In this document: piece by piece, positions 7,241-14,918 of the stretch
How the letters are laid out: every line of letters starts with the position of its first letter
How positions within the stretch are numbered: position 1 is the first letter of the stretch
NCBI GenBank assembly: GCA_035366835.1
Contig: DAOSIS010000041.1
Coordinates: forward strand, 1-26,472
Origin: UBA6109 sp035366835
GTDB lineage: Bacteria; Desulfobacterota; Syntrophia; Syntrophales; UBA6109
Length of the DNA stretch: 26,472 nucleotides
Direction: 5' to 3'
Position numbers and translations under genes: made by a program
Notes under the pieces: generated by a model
Database searches by the model: none
What the model was told of the DNA's origin: nothing
The model's input: only the letters and a program-made list of their open reading frames with translations

Positions 7241-7264
7241 ACACCATCCTCCATCGGTAAAGAA

Positions 7265-7299
7265 CACTGCGGCGTCTCCCCTCTGGAGACGCCGCAGTG
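7265..7299. terminator. Strong bidirectional hairpin between pstS copy 1 and the c-di-GMP gene
   Basis: Two 15-bp arms (7265-7279 and 7285-7299) pair perfectly around a 5-base loop. The hairpin lies between two converging genes and probably ends both. On the minus strand it is followed by TTCTTT, on the plus strand by a poor T-tract. Confidence 0.7.
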
Positions 7300-7385
7300 C
7301 GTGGTTCTGCCCACGGCGGCGGCGCCGGCGGAGAAAAGTCTGTTCGCGGAGCGGAACCGTGGCACAGAGGATGTCCGGCCAGCCT

Positions 7386-9221
7386 TTACGGTTTGGTTGT
7401 ATAGTTGCGGCGGTCGAAGCTGTACTGGCTTTCGCCGGTATCCAGCGTCATCTTTTTGACCTTCTTTTTCAGCGACGCGGCCGCCTCGGAAAAAAAGGCG
7501 GGATGAGGCCGTTCCGGAAGCGTGCGGCTGTCGACGACCGCGAGGCTCAGCGTCACCAGGGGGATGCGGCAGCGTTCGCCCCGCCGGTCGACGATCTCCA
7601 TCTGTCCAGTCGCCCGATGCTCCTGGTGGAAGAGATCGAGCTTCCGCGCGTCGAAGGAACGGCAGATTCTGGTGAGGGTTTCCTCCGCAACAATCCCATG
7701 ACAGACGATGACGAAATCATCGCCGCCGATGTGTCCCAGTCGCGCATCGCATCCGCACGCAGCCGTTTCCTCCGCAAGGATCTTCGCCGTCAGGGTCAGC
7801 AATTGATCTCCCACGAGGAATCCGTAACTGTCGTTGAATTCCTTGAACCGGTCGAGGTCCGCGTAAACGATCGAATACGCGTCCTGCTTCATCGCTTCGT
7901 TGATCCAGATCCGGATGATTTCGTTCCCGGGCAGGTTTGTGAGCGGGTTGGCGTTCATGGCTCGCCGAATCTCCAATTCGGACGACTTGACGATGACCTG
8001 CTTCATGGTCACGGTGCCGATGAAGTCACCGCAGCCGTCGACGACGATGACCGGATCGTACAGATCGTCCTGGAATCGGTCCATGGCCAGCTTGGCGAGA
8101 AGGGTCAGCGAGACGGAGGCGTCGACGGTCAGTGCGTTCGGCTTGCAGACGAACTCGACGGCCTTTTTGCGGAAGAGCTGATATCCGAATTGGCCTCCCA
8201 TCTGGCCGTAAAAGTGCTGTTTGGTGATCAATCCCCAGGGTCTTTTATCTTCCAGGATGACGACGTGCGTGAGATTGGGGGAGCGCTTGAAGACGGAGTT
8301 GAGATCTTCACACCGCATCGTGCCCCTCTGGATCGTGTAGGACTGCACGACGAGGCCGTTGAGATTCTCTTCGATTTCCACTTTGGGATAGTTGTATTTC
8401 TGGGCTTGCTCGCGGATCGTCTCGTTCGTCTCGGCCGACGGCCGGCAGGGGAACGGCTGAGGGCGGCCGAGGAGAAAGCCCTGAGCGTAGCGCACGCCGA
8501 GTTTCACGAGTGTTTCCAATTCCTCGACGGTTTCGACGCCTTCGGCGACGAGCCTGCTTTCGACACTCGATGCGAAGGAAACCATGGATTTGACGAGCTT
8601 CTGCTTGTAGGCGTAGCGGTGGATGTCGCGGACGAGCGCCATATCTAGCTTCATGTAATGGGGCGCGGAGGCCACGAGCGTGACCAGTCCCGAATAGCCG
8701 GAGCCGAAATCGTCCAGGGAGATCTTGAAGCCCTGTTCGACGTAGTGGGAGATGATCCTCTCGAACCGGGGGAGGTCCTGCGCCGCCCGTTCTTCGGTGA
8801 TTTCAATGACGATCCTTCCCCGATCGATCCCATATTCGTCGAGTTTCTTTTGCGTGAAGCCCTCGATGAAGCGCGGATCGCCGAAAATTTCCGGACTGAC
8901 GTTGATGCAGAAGTGATCGTTGACGAATTCCGGGGGGAGCGTCGAGATCCGGCGAAGGGCCGCCACGCGGCACGCCCGCTCCACATCCCAGGTGAGGCCG
9001 AGGGCCTTGGCCTGTTCAAACAGGATCTTCGGCGACTCGTAGGGCGGCGTCCCCCTGGAGAGGACTTCGTAGCAGACGACGCTGCACGTCAGCAGGTCGA
9101 TGATCGGCTGAAAATGGGGGCGGATGTCGAGTCGGTCGAGGAAGGATTTCCTCTCTTCGTCCAAAAGCGCCGGAATGCGCGACACCTCCGGATTTACCCG
9201 GGAGTTCGTGGCGGTTTTCAT
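7386..9221 (-). CDS. EAL-CBS-GGDEF cyclic di-GMP protein
   Basis: A 611-residue cytoplasmic protein with an N-terminal EAL domain (about 30-260), a CBS pair (about 285-420) and a C-terminal GGDEF domain (about 425-600). The EAL metal and catalytic residues look complete: E52 (in EVLSR), N107, E140, D170-D171, K191, E227 and Q247, so phosphodiesterase activity is likely. The GGDEF signature reads GGDDF (499-503), a conservative change, and no RxxD inhibitory site precedes it. CBS pairs usually bind adenine nucleotides and may couple energy state to c-di-GMP. The ATG at 9221 overlaps the upstream stop codon (ATGA), which fixes the start. It is the last gene of the five-gene Pho-box operon. Confidence 0.9.
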   Translation of the reverse strand: MKTATNSRVNPEVSRIPALLDEERKSFLDRLDIRPHFQPIIDLLTCSVVCYEVLSRGTPPYESPKILFEQAKALGLTWDVERACRVAALRRISTLPPEFVNDHFCINVSPEIFGDPRFIEGFTQKKLDEYGIDRGRIVIEITEERAAQDLPRFERIISHYVEQGFKISLDDFGSGYSGLVTLVASAPHYMKLDMALVRDIHRYAYKQKLVKSMVSFASSVESRLVAEGVETVEELETLVKLGVRYAQGFLLGRPQPFPCRPSAETNETIREQAQKYNYPKVEIEENLNGLVVQSYTIQRGTMRCEDLNSVFKRSPNLTHVVILEDKRPWGLITKQHFYGQMGGQFGYQLFRKKAVEFVCKPNALTVDASVSLTLLAKLAMDRFQDDLYDPVIVVDGCGDFIGTVTMKQVIVKSSELEIRRAMNANPLTNLPGNEIIRIWINEAMKQDAYSIVYADLDRFKEFNDSYGFLVGDQLLTLTAKILAEETAACGCDARLGHIGGDDFVIVCHGIVAEETLTRICRSFDARKLDLFHQEHRATGQMEIVDRRGERCRIPLVTLSLAVVDSRTLPERPHPAFFSEAAASLKKKVKKMTLDTGESQYSFDRRNYTTKP

Positions 9222-9622
9222 TCGTAACAGCCTTCCGCCGGCCAGTCCTCGAATACGCTGCGATGGTGGACCGCACGGTCGGATTCCTCTTCGCGCTGCT
9301 GGCAGACCTTGCACAGGCGCCCCGCCGGCCTCAGCACCAGGCGCCTGTCCGGGATGTCGTCTCCGCAGGACTGGCAGATGCCGAACAGACCACGGTCGAT
9401 GCGCTCGAGTGCCTGTTGAAGCTCCCGCAGGGTCCGCCCCCGTCGCTCCCGAATCGAAAGTTCCATATGGAGGTCCAGCTCCAGCGGAACGTCGTCCATG
9501 GGATCGGCCGATCCCGTGGACATCCTGCGGGCTTTCGCCGGGTCCTTCGATTCGACTTGTTCAATTTCGGCCATCTTCTGCACAATGACGTTTCGGAAAT
9601 GGAGGATGCGCTTTTTCTTCAT
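9218..9622 (-). CDS. DksA/TraR-family zinc-finger regulator
   Basis: A 134-residue protein with an N-terminal helical part and a four-cysteine zinc finger C83-x2-C86-x17-C104-x2-C107, the DksA/TraR arrangement. Such proteins enter the RNA polymerase secondary channel and change promoter choice, often with ppGpp. A true DksA acidic tip (DxxDxA) is not evident; an acidic DPMDD stretch near 40-44 may take its place. The start at 9622 has AAGGAGG 9 bases upstream and overlaps the previous stop by ATGA; the stop at 9218 in turn overlaps the next start. It may adjust transcription during phosphate starvation, which is inference. Confidence 0.87.
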   Translation of the reverse strand: MKKKRILHFRNVIVQKMAEIEQVESKDPAKARRMSTGSADPMDDVPLELDLHMELSIRERRGRTLRELQQALERIDRGLFGICQSCGDDIPDRRLVLRPAGRLCKVCQQREEESDRAVHHRSVFEDWPAEGCYE

Positions 9623-10755
9623 GCGGGAGTTCCTCCTTCCCGCCGGTCGCACCCGTCCGCCGGGGTGGCGTCCCCGGCGAAAGAGAATTCGTCCGCTTCG
9701 TTGGGAGCCCCCGACGAGCGGATCCGGTCCCGGCGGAGATGAAAAGAGACCCGCGCGCCCGTGACGTGGCTCCAGCCCGTGTACCGGAAGACGCCGGCAC
9801 CGATCGCCAGCAGGAAGAGGATCGCCGCGGGCTGCCAGAGCTGCGCCAATCCGATCGCAGCCTCCGGGACCGCACTTTCCCCACGGAAAAGAAGCGTCAG
9901 GAGGGCACCGTACGGGATCGCGACGGCGGACAGGATCTGATAGGCGCTGAATGTTCGGGTTCCGCGGTCATCGGCGCGGAGAGCCTCGGATGTGATGCGC
10001 CATCCCTGGGTGATCAGAAGGGCGGCCAGGAAGGCGGCCGGAACATGCCCCGCAAGAAAGAGGAATGTCGCGACGATGCCCGTCAGCACGTTGACGAACG
10101 CCGTCAGCGCCTGCACGGGCAGCACCTCGACCCCTTCCAGGCGGCCTTCGTAGACGGCTTTTTTCGCGGCGCCGCGGAACACGAAACAACGTCCCGCGAA
10201 AATCCGCCGGAGGACCGTCGGGCACTGGTCGAGAGGTTTCCCGTAGCAGCAGCCGAAACTGATGCACGCCATCCGGCCGATTCCTTCTCCCACGGCGAAG
10301 GAAGTGGTCATGGCCGCGAGAACCGGAAGGAGGGGCGTTTCGGGACGGCCGCCCCATGTGTTGGCGACGACGACGATCCAGGGCGCTGCGAGCAATCCCG
10401 TGAAGGATGCGCCCGACACGGTCGCCGTGTCCTTCCGGCCCTCGACGAGGCGCGCGACGATCCTCGATGCGGGGACAGCGAGGGTCAGAACGGCACCGAG
10501 GACGAACAGCGTGTCGGTTAGAGCGATTCCGACGGAGCCGCACAATACGATCATCACCATGGAGCCCGCGACGACGGCGACGGCGTTGAAGAAGCCGTAA
10601 TAGGTCACGTTGGTCCCCGTCCACGAGCCGTCGGCGTTTTTCCGCCCCGGCAGCACGGCGAGAAACTGCCGGTCCTCGCGCTGCAGTCTGCCGGTGCCCC
10701 AGATCAGCAGGGCGAGAAGCGTCAGGGAGAGGATGGCCACGAAGAGGCCGTTCAT
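9619..10755 (-). CDS. Lgt-like membrane protein (prolipoprotein diacylglyceryl transferase family)
   Basis: A 378-residue multi-pass membrane protein. The family signature is seen at residues 159-174, IGRMACISFGCCYGKP, resembling the GRxGCF..GCCYG block of many Lgt proteins. The other Lgt landmark, SFHGG, reads SFTGL near 117-121, so the histidine held to be essential in Lgt is missing. A hydrophilic Arg-rich tail of about 50 residues follows the last membrane segment. It is therefore a divergent paralogue and perhaps not a lipoprotein-maturing enzyme; a phospholipid-dependent transfer to another acceptor is possible. AAAGGAGA lies 9 bases before the ATG. ATGA overlaps join it to both neighbours. 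Confidence 0.75.
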   Translation of the reverse strand: MNGLFVAILSLTLLALLIWGTGRLQREDRQFLAVLPGRKNADGSWTGTNVTYYGFFNAVAVVAGSMVMIVLCGSVGIALTDTLFVLGAVLTLAVPASRIVARLVEGRKDTATVSGASFTGLLAAPWIVVVANTWGGRPETPLLPVLAAMTTSFAVGEGIGRMACISFGCCYGKPLDQCPTVLRRIFAGRCFVFRGAAKKAVYEGRLEGVEVLPVQALTAFVNVLTGIVATFLFLAGHVPAAFLAALLITQGWRITSEALRADDRGTRTFSAYQILSAVAIPYGALLTLLFRGESAVPEAAIGLAQLWQPAAILFLLAIGAGVFRYTGWSHVTGARVSFHLRRDRIRSSGAPNEADEFSFAGDATPADGCDRREGGTPA

Positions 10756-11837
10756 TGGAAGAAATCTCCTTTCTGCTCAATGTTCCGATAGGCCGTTCCG
10801 ATGAGGGAGCGGACCTTGACGTCCGTTTCCACCAGGGACTTCCCGAATCCCTCGCTGTAGAGGCTTTTCACGCCCGGCGCATGCATATTGGCGTACAGAT
10901 CGTCGGCGAACCGCACCCTGCCCCTTTGAAACAGCAGGACGACCGTGCTGCTTCCGGGATAAAATACGCTTTTCGGGCGCCCCTTTTTCAGGAAGAGGCC
11001 GGAACCCACGGGTTGGGGGTTTTCGTAGCCCTTGTCGCTGTAGCATTGCCGGATGTCGCCGATCATGAGCGCGGCGATTTCGACCATGGCGACCTTTCCC
11101 GCCCCCGTCCCGCCGGGGACGTCGGTGTCCAGGATCGTGACGACCCGGAGGTTCTTCGAGTACGGCGTGACGAGGCTCAGAACCGCCTGGGGATGGCAGG
11201 AATGGTAGGAACCGAGGATCCGGTAAAAATCGATGACCTTGCCGGCGACAGGGGCGTGATTGTAGTGGTATTTGTCCATCGTCAGCCGGAAAATCGCGAA
11301 ATCGCCGTCTTGAAAGGCACGGAGCCAGGTTCTCTTGTCCTTCCCCACCAACTCGACGGAATCGAAGAACTTGTCCTTGAGAAAAAGCATCGACGTATTC
11401 CGTAAGGATCCCAGCAGGATCCGGGAGTCTGAGGGCGAAACGACGGCGGCCGGATCGTTCGGCATGGGACGGCACTCCCAGTAGCGGATCTTGCGCAGGA
11501 AGATCTCCCTCAGTTTCTTCGTGTATCTTACATTGTGCAGGCATTCGCGCGGATCGATCCCGGACGCGTCCAAAAAGGCCCGGCTCCCGAAGGAGGAGGC
11601 GCCCCACTCGGTTTCCAAGTGGAGGAAGGAAAGGAGGCTCGTGACGCGGGCGTTGGCGAAGCAGCGGTACAGAAGGGACGGCTTTTCCCGGACCCGGCCG
11701 TAGAGAAACCGGAGCAGGTCGTTTCCCAGAAAGGATTCCGTGACTACCCTGCGTGTTTCGCGCTCAATATACTGATGCGTTCCGTCCGACGGAGGCGCAT
11801 CCTCCGCGGACGATATCGACGTTGCGTTCAACATCAT
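10752..11837 (-). CDS. Phosphatidylserine decarboxylase-family protein
   Basis: A 361-residue protein. Three marks of the family are present: VSPSDSRI (133-140) matching the VSPADG block, YHYNHAPVAG (190-199) matching the catalytic-histidine block, and PGSSTVVLLF (294-303) at the place of the self-cleaving LGST/GGST motif. The serine that becomes the pyruvoyl group is kept, but the preceding glycine is serine. The family decarboxylates phosphatidylserine to phosphatidylethanolamine. The conserved HQYIERE near the N-terminus requires a start upstream of 11775; ATG 11837 is chosen, giving a 74-bp overlap with the preceding gene, and its ribosome site is weak. The canonical psd is shorter (about 220-320 residues), so this may be a specialised version. 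Confidence 0.82.
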   Translation of the reverse strand: MMLNATSISSAEDAPPSDGTHQYIERETRRVVTESFLGNDLLRFLYGRVREKPSLLYRCFANARVTSLLSFLHLETEWGASSFGSRAFLDASGIDPRECLHNVRYTKKLREIFLRKIRYWECRPMPNDPAAVVSPSDSRILLGSLRNTSMLFLKDKFFDSVELVGKDKRTWLRAFQDGDFAIFRLTMDKYHYNHAPVAGKVIDFYRILGSYHSCHPQAVLSLVTPYSKNLRVVTILDTDVPGGTGAGKVAMVEIAALMIGDIRQCYSDKGYENPQPVGSGLFLKKGRPKSVFYPGSSTVVLLFQRGRVRFADDLYANMHAPGVKSLYSEGFGKSLVETDVKVRSLIGTAYRNIEQKGDFFQ

Positions 11838-14223
11838 GGTACAGGCTCGCAATGGTGATTCGAAGAAGCGTTTTCAGGGCGTCCGCGTCGGCGACGCCCT
11901 CCGTGATCGATTGCCGCGCTTCCCGGAGATACCGGTGCGCCTCCCTTCCCCCCGTCGCCGATGAAAGCGCCTGCCGAAGGGACGGCCCGCCCTTTTCCGG
12001 GGGGGACGTCTCCATATCCCGCAGATCCTCTTCGAGAAGATCGAGCGCCTCCCGGATATGAAGGCGACGCAGATCACCGCGGTAGTATCGTTCCGCGGCC
12101 CCGTTGAATTCGGAGGCCGCGACATCCAAGGGAGAGCGGGCGCCGCACCGGTCGAGAATCGCCGCCGTCAATCGTCCGGCCGCCCCGCGTTCCGCGGGAT
12201 ATTCGACCCGCTCGCTGAGATCCGCCATCGTCTCCCGGAGATCCATCATCTCGATCAGCGCCGCCGCGTCCACGCGGAGCGTCCGGATCAGGGCGCGGCG
12301 GTATTCGTCGTGTCGAACCCGGATATAGCCCGGGTAGCGTCGGCTGTGGCGAATGCGGGCGGTCCTCTCGACGATGCCCCGGAGAAACCGGTTGCCCGTG
12401 TCGTTCCGGATGAAAAACGTGGGGAGCCCGATGGCGGCCCCGAACACAATCTGTCTCCGCTCGCTTTCGGAGGAGGGATCGTCGGGGATCATGTCGTGTT
12501 GGATTCGCCCTTCCGCAAGATACTGGAAAGAGAGGGCGAGAATGAGGTTCTGCAGGTCGACGGCCGGCGCCATGTCTCCCATCAGAGTCTCGAAGAGGCT
12601 GTAGTGCCGTCCCTCGAAACCGGAGAAACCCATCGCACGGCATTCCCGGAGCTTGATGAACAGGTACAGGGACATGCGGGCGTCGAAGACTCCCATTTCC
12701 GCGAGGTCGCGCTTCAGGCGGTCGTGGTTCCCGAGCTTTCCGTCCAAGGCGGGGCTCCGGTCCGTGCACAACAGGGCCATCAGATAGTCGATGATCCGGA
12801 AGTCCGGAACGAAATCCCCCTTCAGCCCGAAACCGAGGGCGATCAGGCGGTCCAGCCAGGGTGGCCCGAAGGGCGTCACCGGCTGTCCCAGCACCCGGAT
12901 GGAGGCCTTCTTCTGCCATCGCCTCCAGAGCATGCGAAGGTGGGTGTAGTCGAGTTCGTGCGCGAGAAAGCCGAGCGCCCGCTCGGGATGAAAATCGTTG
13001 AAATCGAAACGGTACGGATCGGCGCTGTACGTCCCCACGAAGAGGGGCAGGAAATGCTCCGCCACCTTGATGACCAGATCGCCCATGTGTTTTTCCTGCG
13101 CCGCCTGTCGGGGGGACGAGGGATCGCCGAAGCGGCTCGTCAGGATCCTGCTGCCGAGACTGACGTGGACGCCGTTGTTGGCGAGGCTGATGTTCGAGGG
13201 GTTCGGAAGCACGACAAGGTTGTTGGCGATGATGCCGGCTTCGCGGAGTTTCGCCACGGCGTTGAGCTGGCTGCGGCTCAACACCCGGTGGCACAGGTGC
13301 ATGTATTCGTGTTTCGCCTCGCCGTGCCGCCATCCGGACAGGCAGGGATTCATGAAAAGATCACGGTAGAAGGCGTCGGAAATGCAGTCGTTGAGCCACT
13401 TCTGGCGCAACGGCGGATGGGGGGAAAAGAAGAGCACCGCCTCCTGGCCGCTGTCTTTCAGGCCGAGGTTCGCGTTGGCGTGCATCAGCAGGAGCTGGCA
13501 AAGCAGGAACCGCTTGGAGGCTTCCCTGGCGGCGGCCTTCCCCATGCCCGTTTCGGGGCGGAGGGAAACGATGTGGAAGGAATCGGTCTCGGGAGAGGTG
13601 TTGTCGTTGAGGAAGTGGTCCATCCACACCCGGGCGCCGTCCCGGACGCTCCGGGGGAGCGAGGCCTCCCTGCCGAGCACATCGGCCAGGGAGAGCTTCA
13701 GGAGGTAGCTGACGGGGATGCGGACCGTCTCCTCTCCGTCGTGTTCGAACAGGAAGCGGTCGCGGTCCTGTCTCTCGCCGCCCGGGTTTTCCCTATCGGC
13801 CTGCAGATCTCTTCCCAGGACCCGCCGCGCGAAAGGACTCAGGAGGCGGGAAGGGAAACGGACGCAGCTGTTTTCCCAAAGGTTCTCGTCGTTCTGCTGC
13901 AGGTACCGCTCCAGCTGCGCGGCTGCCTTCGATTTCATTTCCCCGGAAGCGGCGCGGCGGCGCAGGTTGGCGAAGAAATTCGACGATTCGATGAGCCGCG
14001 GGAGATCGACGTCCTGCCTCCGTCCGGCCACGGCGGCCTGGAGTTCCATTTCGCTGCCCGCCGTCGCGTCCCCGGCGGAAAAAGGAAGGGCGTCGAAACG
14101 GATGCCGAACAGGCTGTAGACGCCCAGGCTTTCCATCATGGAGCGAAGATCCGGTTGCGCGGCCTGCGCCGGATCCGGCTGCCATTCCATCCGTCTGCCC
14201 GCGGGTGGCTGCTGTCTGCTCAA
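11764..14223 (-). CDS. Large unrecognised protein, first gene of the five-gene Pho-box operon
   Basis: An 819-residue protein that I do not recognise. No signal peptide or membrane segment is seen; it is Arg-rich, mixed alpha/beta in feel. An HEYMH stretch (about residue 305) matches HExxH, and NNLVVLPNPSN followed by NNGVHVSLGSR (about 334-357) looks like a conserved core; neither proves an enzyme class. The start is a TTG at 14223: AAAGGAGA lies 7 bases upstream and a TATGCT -10 box plus Pho box lie just beyond, so the longer frame back to 14484 is upstream DNA. It overlaps the phosphatidylserine decarboxylase gene by about 74 bp, implying coupled expression with the lipid and c-di-GMP genes. 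Confidence 0.75.
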   Translation of the reverse strand: MSRQQPPAGRRMEWQPDPAQAAQPDLRSMMESLGVYSLFGIRFDALPFSAGDATAGSEMELQAAVAGRRQDVDLPRLIESSNFFANLRRRAASGEMKSKAAAQLERYLQQNDENLWENSCVRFPSRLLSPFARRVLGRDLQADRENPGGERQDRDRFLFEHDGEETVRIPVSYLLKLSLADVLGREASLPRSVRDGARVWMDHFLNDNTSPETDSFHIVSLRPETGMGKAAAREASKRFLLCQLLLMHANANLGLKDSGQEAVLFFSPHPPLRQKWLNDCISDAFYRDLFMNPCLSGWRHGEAKHEYMHLCHRVLSRSQLNAVAKLREAGIIANNLVVLPNPSNISLANNGVHVSLGSRILTSRFGDPSSPRQAAQEKHMGDLVIKVAEHFLPLFVGTYSADPYRFDFNDFHPERALGFLAHELDYTHLRMLWRRWQKKASIRVLGQPVTPFGPPWLDRLIALGFGLKGDFVPDFRIIDYLMALLCTDRSPALDGKLGNHDRLKRDLAEMGVFDARMSLYLFIKLRECRAMGFSGFEGRHYSLFETLMGDMAPAVDLQNLILALSFQYLAEGRIQHDMIPDDPSSESERRQIVFGAAIGLPTFFIRNDTGNRFLRGIVERTARIRHSRRYPGYIRVRHDEYRRALIRTLRVDAAALIEMMDLRETMADLSERVEYPAERGAAGRLTAAILDRCGARSPLDVAASEFNGAAERYYRGDLRRLHIREALDLLEEDLRDMETSPPEKGGPSLRQALSSATGGREAHRYLREARQSITEGVADADALKTLLRITIASLYHDVERNVDIVRGGCASVGRNASVY

Positions 14224-14249
14224 GGTCGATTCTCCTTTTCTCCTGCGGC

Positions 14250-14304
14250 AGCATACACCGTCCCCGTTGCGGCCCGATGAATGGGATATGAACCTTCTGT
14301 GAAA
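14250..14304 (-). promoter_or_regulatory. Pho box and -10 element of the five-gene operon
   Basis: Reading the minus strand, TTCAC (14303-14299), TTCAT (14292-14288) and TTCAT (14281-14277) recur exactly every 11 bp, and a weaker GCAAC (14270-14266) keeps the same phase. The -10 box TATGCT (14255-14250) lies about 10 bp after that fourth unit. Transcription would start about 20 bp before the TTG codon. This places the unknown protein, decarboxylase, Lgt-like, DksA-like and EAL/GGDEF genes under PhoB. Confidence 0.65.
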
Positions 14305-14388
14305 TCTCAGCCGCGATTGCACCGGCGCCGCACCGCCCCGGGCACCGAGCCGGGGTGTCGGAGGTGTGAATCCTGCAGCGAGCGCATT

Positions 14389-14409
14389 CCCCGATGGCTT
14401 GCCTCGGGG
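14389..14409. repeat. Hairpin CCCCGA/TCGGGG
   Basis: Six-base complementary arms (14389-14394 and 14404-14409) around a 9-base loop. Together with the hairpin at 14451-14482 it resembles paired stem-loops that occur as dispersed intergenic repeats; one copy only is visible here. Confidence 0.35.
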
Positions 14410-14450
14410 GAAGCGAGCGGATGAAGAACAAGACATTTTCCTTGGGGATC

Positions 14451-14482
14451 GAAGATTCTCCGGAGCTTGCTCCGGGATCTTC
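14451..14482 (-). terminator. Stem-loop downstream of the amphi-Trp gene
   Basis: An outer GAAGAT/ATCTTC pair and an inner 7-bp CCGGAGC/GCTCCGG pair enclose a 2-base gap, with a small internal loop. It starts 28 bp after the amphi-Trp stop and precedes the Pho promoter of the next operon, so it fits a terminator separating two units. There is no clear T-tract. Confidence 0.45.
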
Positions 14483-14509
14483 AATCTCCCCCGGTCGCCT
14501 TGGCGGCGC

Positions 14510-14815
14510 TTACGATTCTTCTGCGGCGGCCGGTTCTTCCCCGGCGATCGAAAACGATTCGCGCGGTTCGAGTTCCTGTTCTTCCTTCCGCCATTTCAAT
14601 TCGATGACGAGCTTTTCCTTGATGGTGTTCTTTTCCAGCTTGATCTCCGATTCTAGGTCGAGCGAAACCGGCTCCCCGGGCGACAGGGTGATCGACTCGC
14701 CCTTCTTCCGTATGACGACGGCGCCCCGTTTGAGAGCCGCCACCAGGTTTTCCAGATGCCGGACCACTTCAAGCAACCCCGCCGTTGTTTTTACCTTCAG
14801 ATGTTTGCTGGCCAT
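14510..14815 (-). CDS. Amphi-Trp domain-containing protein
   Basis: A 101-residue protein matching the amphi-Trp domain family: an N-terminal helical segment with VVRHLENLVAALKRG, a central beta segment with VSLDLESEIK, then the characteristic KEKLVIELKW near residues 67-76. The C-terminal 20 residues are acidic and Ala-rich. The function of the family is unknown; members are often small partners in multi-gene loci. AGGAGG lies 10 bases before the ATG. It follows the PHP-like gene by about 100 bp on the same strand. Confidence 0.75.
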   Translation of the reverse strand: MASKHLKVKTTAGLLEVVRHLENLVAALKRGAVVIRKKGESITLSPGEPVSLDLESEIKLEKNTIKEKLVIELKWRKEEQELEPRESFSIAGEEPAAAEES

Positions 14816-14918
14816 GTCGTTTCCCTCCTGAAGCGCCGGCGCCTTGGAGCCGGGCGCGTGATATTCTCCTCCCGAGTCCGCCTGTCGGCGGTTTTTGCCG
14901 CAGGACCGGCGGGTTCCG

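Noticed and set aside
7359..8648. A 429-codon open frame on the plus strand
   Set aside because: Antisense to the EAL-CBS-GGDEF gene; no ribosome site and no recognisable domain.
12600..13330. Metallopeptidase call for the 819-residue protein from HEYMH
   Set aside because: HExxH alone is too common to support an enzyme class; no third ligand or other family motif was recognised.
12058..14280. A 740-codon open frame on the plus strand
   Set aside because: It runs opposite the 819-residue gene in GC-rich DNA. Its translation is rich in charged repeats with no family features, and the minus-strand gene has the promoter, ribosome site and operon overlaps.
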